A stretch of 64,000 bases of DNA from Paragonimus skrjabini miyazakii (taxonomy: Eukaryota > Platyhelminthes > Trematoda > Plagiorchiida > Troglotrematidae). The position numbers and the translations under genes are program-made. Under the pieces are notes generated by a model. That model was not told where the DNA came from. It searched no databases and saw only the letters and a list, made by a program, of their open reading frames with translations. This document shows, piece by piece, positions 60,201-64,000 of this stretch. Numbering within the stretch: position 1 is the stretch's first letter; every line of letters begins with the position of its first letter. The stretch covers positions 53,823 through 117,822 of the forward strand of contig JTDE01000737.1 of assembly GCA_014338405.1 (NCBI GenBank), read 5' to 3'.

Positions 60201-63200
60201 CAGAAAAATTGACTTGAGCTAGATCTACAATAACTAAGGCACTTAAAAACGCTTATATTGACTTTCAGCTTGTTGATAGCAGTGTGACTTAGCAAGTTTT
60301 CTGAGAACATCATGGAAGTGCTTGGTTATAGATACAGATTTTGAAGTTTACCACATGCAAACAATGACAACTTGCTCAAAACTTTGACTGTACCGTTGGT
60401 TCTCTAAACCTGTAAGAAGAAATATAAGTGATAGAATCAACTGTGAAAACGCCCCCGAAGATTTCTGTAAGTCTAATCAAATATTTGATGATTTTGGGGT
60501 TTAAATCAATAAAAATCCAATGAAAAGTGACTAGGGCACTACAACAACCCACAATATTTCCACGTCAACCTGCCGAAGAAATTGTTGATTAATAAATGAT
60601 GTAAACATGGAAAATGTTATTATCAGCAACAGAGAGGTAACAAACATGGTGAAAATGAACCCTCTAAAATGATGAATGAACTGTTGACGGCCATTGAGTC
60701 CATAGGGATACAGTTTATCTGAGACTGTTAATGGCTAGTACCTATGGTAACAGCACATATTCTTTTTACTGGTGTGAACAGCGTCTTTCTCAGTTTTTGT
60801 ATATTTTCTCCTACGAAGCAGGTGAAAGTAAACCATTGACCAAATTTCTTATACTTAACTCGCTATATTCACTACTTCAGTGACGAATGGTTAATCTAAA
60901 AATGGCAAGCTGTTGATAGCCTCGAAGTTAAGTACAGTATTCAAGCGATCTTTAACTGCTTTAGACAATTTATTAGACGTTTTGATTTAAGGAATACTAC
61001 TGCACCGTCGGCAACAAATATCCTACGAACATAGTTCTGGATCAACGAAGTCAAGGCCTTAGCAACAACAACAACGCCAACAGGTAATCAATAATATTCC
61101 GCAGAATTTTTTACGACCATAAATGCCTCTCAGTTTGTGTACACATGACTAGCTAGGTGGTAGAGCAAGGAGTGATGTAGGTTTTCAAAATTGTACTAAT
61201 AGATTTCGGGAGAAACGTTTCATGAGTACATTTTTCGTGTTGCGGCCGTCCATAACAAAAATGGATTGGTGAAATTCTCACTTTTGATGGTTAGGCAAAA
61301 ACAGGTATTTTTCGGTTTGCTTTCTAGAGGTAGTCGTTTGATCAGTAGAACAAATCGATAGGTACCATCTACTTTAAAATACGCTTATTTCAAAACCGCT
61401 TCATGCGTCTCCTTTTTTCTGGACGATTACATCCTGTCGGGTCACCGATGACTTGCTTGATGGCGATCGTGTGCAAATGACTATCTTATGACTATCTTAT
61501 AGCATAGCAAAATTGTCTCCTGGAGTAATTTAACCGTAACGTAGGAACAGGTAACGCGTTGTAAAATGTTCAACGACTTCCGTCCTTCGAGTCAGTTATT
61601 TAGTAGTGAAATATAGCAACGTCCTCTACTCCATTTAGTCATGAATAAAACACTGAAATTCACGGGATCTGCGAGTAGTGACTATAATATAAACGATCGC
61701 AGTTTACTGTTGCAATAATGAATGAGTATTATCAGTCTCAAGGCTTAGAAGTCTTGCGTGGGCTTACCTCTTGTACAAGTTCGAATGGATAGTGATCTCT
61801 ACTCTCCACTGAAAGTGTTGCTCACCTTGTTTACTGAGGTAATGCATGACGATTCTCCTACGCAATCCTTAGTCTTAATCGCCGTTTCGGAAGATTTTAT
61901 ATTAGCTGGACCGTTCCCTGCGATGAAAAAGACTAAGCGTAGATACAGCTGGTTGTGACCTGTGGTGAGGTATCACCGAAAAAAGAACGTGCGACTTCCT
62001 ATTCCACCAAATCCATTGTAACGTACACCAAATATTTAGGTCGCTTTGTTGATGAGAAGAGTTGACATAAGATTCAAACCTATAAATTCATGCTTTCTCT
62101 GAGGCAGTGCTCAACAATAATGACCGACTATCCTTATATCTACAAAATTTATTTTGCGAGTATTTGGTCTGTTTTTGCATTGAGATGATATCACCTTGTG
62201 TTGTAGATTTCACTTGTGTCCACTTATGTGATCACTGTGACAGACAGGTTCAGTGTACCGTTTGGCTTTGTCGACAATTACCGCAAAGACAAAAGAAACA
62301 TTTCCTGAACGACCTTTATTTTACACTTTCAGTTTTACAAAATTATTTTAAGATTTAGCGCGATTTGTGATTTGTGACATCTTTGTAAAACCTGAAGTCA
62401 CGGATACAGGCAGCTGTGAGAATGCAGTTAGTCACGAGGGATCTGGTAGAAGTTCAGCTTTACATCAATTTCTTAAACTCATGATAATTTAAAAACAATT
62501 TCAAACATTGAACCTGCGACAAATTTGTAGAATGTAATCAAACTATTCTAATGTATTGTCTCATTTCAAACTAAAGACCAGGATAATTTTGCATTCTTTA
62601 AATTCAGGTTTGCAAAGTAGTTTATGAAGGGCAAGTCAACCAGAGTTCCTCGACTACCTTTTGGTAAGCAGATTTGAATGGATACGACTTAGATAACAAG
62701 AACATTTCAGGGAAGACAAGGGTGATTATCAGCTAACAAATGAAATAACCAATAACTGAGCTAACCCGGGTAAACGATAGCAGCTTCGCAGATCTTTTAA
62801 CGGCGTAAGAATTGTCTTATTTGAGCTGTGTTTAGTGGTGCTGGTAACAATGATTGCTAATCATGATGATCAAGTTCGGTGAGTAAGCTTCACTGGAGAG
62901 CTCTAATTGCGGACTATGGGTATGAATTTTTCGGTCTATTAGTCACGTTATGCTCAAGGTAAGACCGGTGGAAAAACCACAAGAAAGTTCGCACCAAGTA
63001 AACATCGATTAGCATTAACCTATTCGTTAGAACAATAATGGGTACTAGTAGAGAATACCAGCCGCTGGAAAAACTGGGGTCTAGTCCTCTTTTTCAACCT
63101 GTGGCTGTGGTAAACTCCATCACGGTATCAACGTTACGATCCATGTATGCGATGAAATATTTGAACTGCTTAAAACTCCAGCAGCAATACGTTTCTTCAT

Positions 63201-63808
63201 GAACTCGTTTTACTAAGGTTGTACCCCGGCATCATAAACCGACTTGAGCACAAACAGTGTCGATGACCATTAGATTCCATTGCAGCAAAATTGATTTTCC
63301 TACAACAGATGCAGCGGGAACCGTCGGCAGTCGAAGTCATCGTAATTTGAACGGCCAAATATAACGCAAAAACATGGGTTGGACATGCAGCGATTTCTAC
63401 TTATTTGACACTGTACACTTTTATAGGGTCGAGGGTCAGACTTCGCTTATATCAACCAAATGCTCGTGGTTATGAGCCTTGGTCCTGCAAGCAAGATGTA
63501 CTAGGAGTAGATAGTAATATGCGTATATCAATATCTTGCTGTTTGTATCAAAAATGATTAGTGAAAACGTTTGTGGAATGCATGTTTGTGAGCAGTTGCA
63601 ATTGATTGTGATCAACTAAACAAGAATTACTTCAGTATAAATATAAGTTTCATAGTAACTCAACAGAAGCTGTCTTCCGTACTTTTCATCTAGTTGTGGT
63701 GGATTAGTTCCTTCCGTCTACCATGGAGTGCACTGATACTAGGAAGTGAGCGGAAAATTAGTCTAAAATAATTAATACCCGTTAACTCCTCCAGTTGTCT
63801 TCTTGCAG
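57216..63808. other. Gene-poor right flank
   Basis: It is AT-rich with one degraded SINE at 59325-59515. Short open frames at 57796, 60022, 61758 and 62107 lack convincing splice sites or homology; the one at 61758 has a GTAATG that could serve as a donor but no matching partner. No RNA gene is seen. Confidence 0.5.
59325..59515 (+). repeat. Degraded SINE, same family as the 17.4-18.1 kb pair
   Basis: TCGTGTCTAACGTGAG starts it, GTGCACTACTAACTAATTCC lies in the middle, and TTTTTCGAAAGAGGCTGACTAG with GTCTATGAGCGGG ends it. These match in order the element at 17786-18056. The tRNA-like boxes are worn away. Confidence 0.55.
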
Positions 63809-63856
63809 TGATGGAATATGTGAGCTTGATTCAGGTTGCACGCACACTGGGTAATA
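63809..63856 (+). CDS. Weak exon candidate at the right edge
   Basis: A good acceptor (AGTTGTCTTCTTGCAG ending at 63808) is followed by 48 bases and GTAACC. One frame reads MEYVSLIQVARTLGN and leaves two bases; an acceptor CTCAG at 63990 would continue it as S-C-R-D to the edge of the window. A second frame with a donor at 63850 is also open. It is short and unidentified, so it is only a candidate. Confidence 0.2.
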
Positions 63857-64000
63857 GGTAACCAAAATGAAACAGTTATTTTGATCTAATTATTGCTACT
63901 CAGACTTTCAACCGCGTATCGGTTTCATTTCCGAAAATCTTAATGCTTGAATCACCTTGCTATTTTTAATCTGTGGTTTTTTATTCTCAGTTGTAGGGAC

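Noticed and set aside
1..64000. CRISPR array, prokaryotic operon or phage
   Set aside because: There are no regularly spaced repeats, no compact genes with ribosome-binding sites, and introns are obvious.

Overview
The window is eukaryotic and AT-rich. It has very long introns, consensus GT..AG splice sites, many degraded retroelements and no compact gene array. The abundance of Penelope-like elements (PLEs) carrying a GIY-YIG endonuclease, together with tRNA-derived SINEs in repeat-choked introns, fits a flatworm, most likely a trematode. That placement is an inference; no marker gene here settles it.

One host gene dominates the plus strand from about 762 to 46743. Nine exon pieces can be supported by open frame and splice sites, with matching phase wherever neighbouring pieces appear to be contiguous. 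Four encode fibronectin type III (FN3) sequence (762-1074, 2830-2959, 13340-13633, 16880-17050). One encodes a single transmembrane helix (19839-20007). Four encode a long, low-complexity cytoplasmic tail (32655 to the gap, 34357-34663, 42569-43140, 46243-46743) ending in a stop. The 5' end lies outside the window. At least one FN3 exon is unaccounted for on each side of 13340-17050. No kinase or phosphatase domain follows the membrane segment. The product looks like a neuronal-type adhesion or guidance receptor (Robo, DCC/neogenin, Dscam or Sidekick class), but I cannot name the family.

The introns and the 3' flank hold at least five PLE copies. They lie at 21130-22135 (minus, with the reverse transcriptase YVDD motif), 23355-24250 (minus), 33842-34110 (minus, abutting a 930-base run of N), 35146-36587 (a fold-back composite bounded by a 15-bp direct repeat) and 54690-55560 (plus). 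A separate inverted repeat at 56809-57215 carries CCAAT and TATA boxes and a hammerhead-like motif in both arms. A pair of tRNA-derived SINEs forms a 270-bp-arm inverted repeat at 17366-18056, and further SINE relics are scattered.

From 46744 to the right edge I see mostly non-coding sequence. The exceptions are the PLE material, a convincing minus-strand exon at 55917-56036 that suggests a second gene in opposite orientation, and a weak plus-strand exon candidate at the extreme right edge. I found no rRNA, functional tRNA, CRISPR array or operon.
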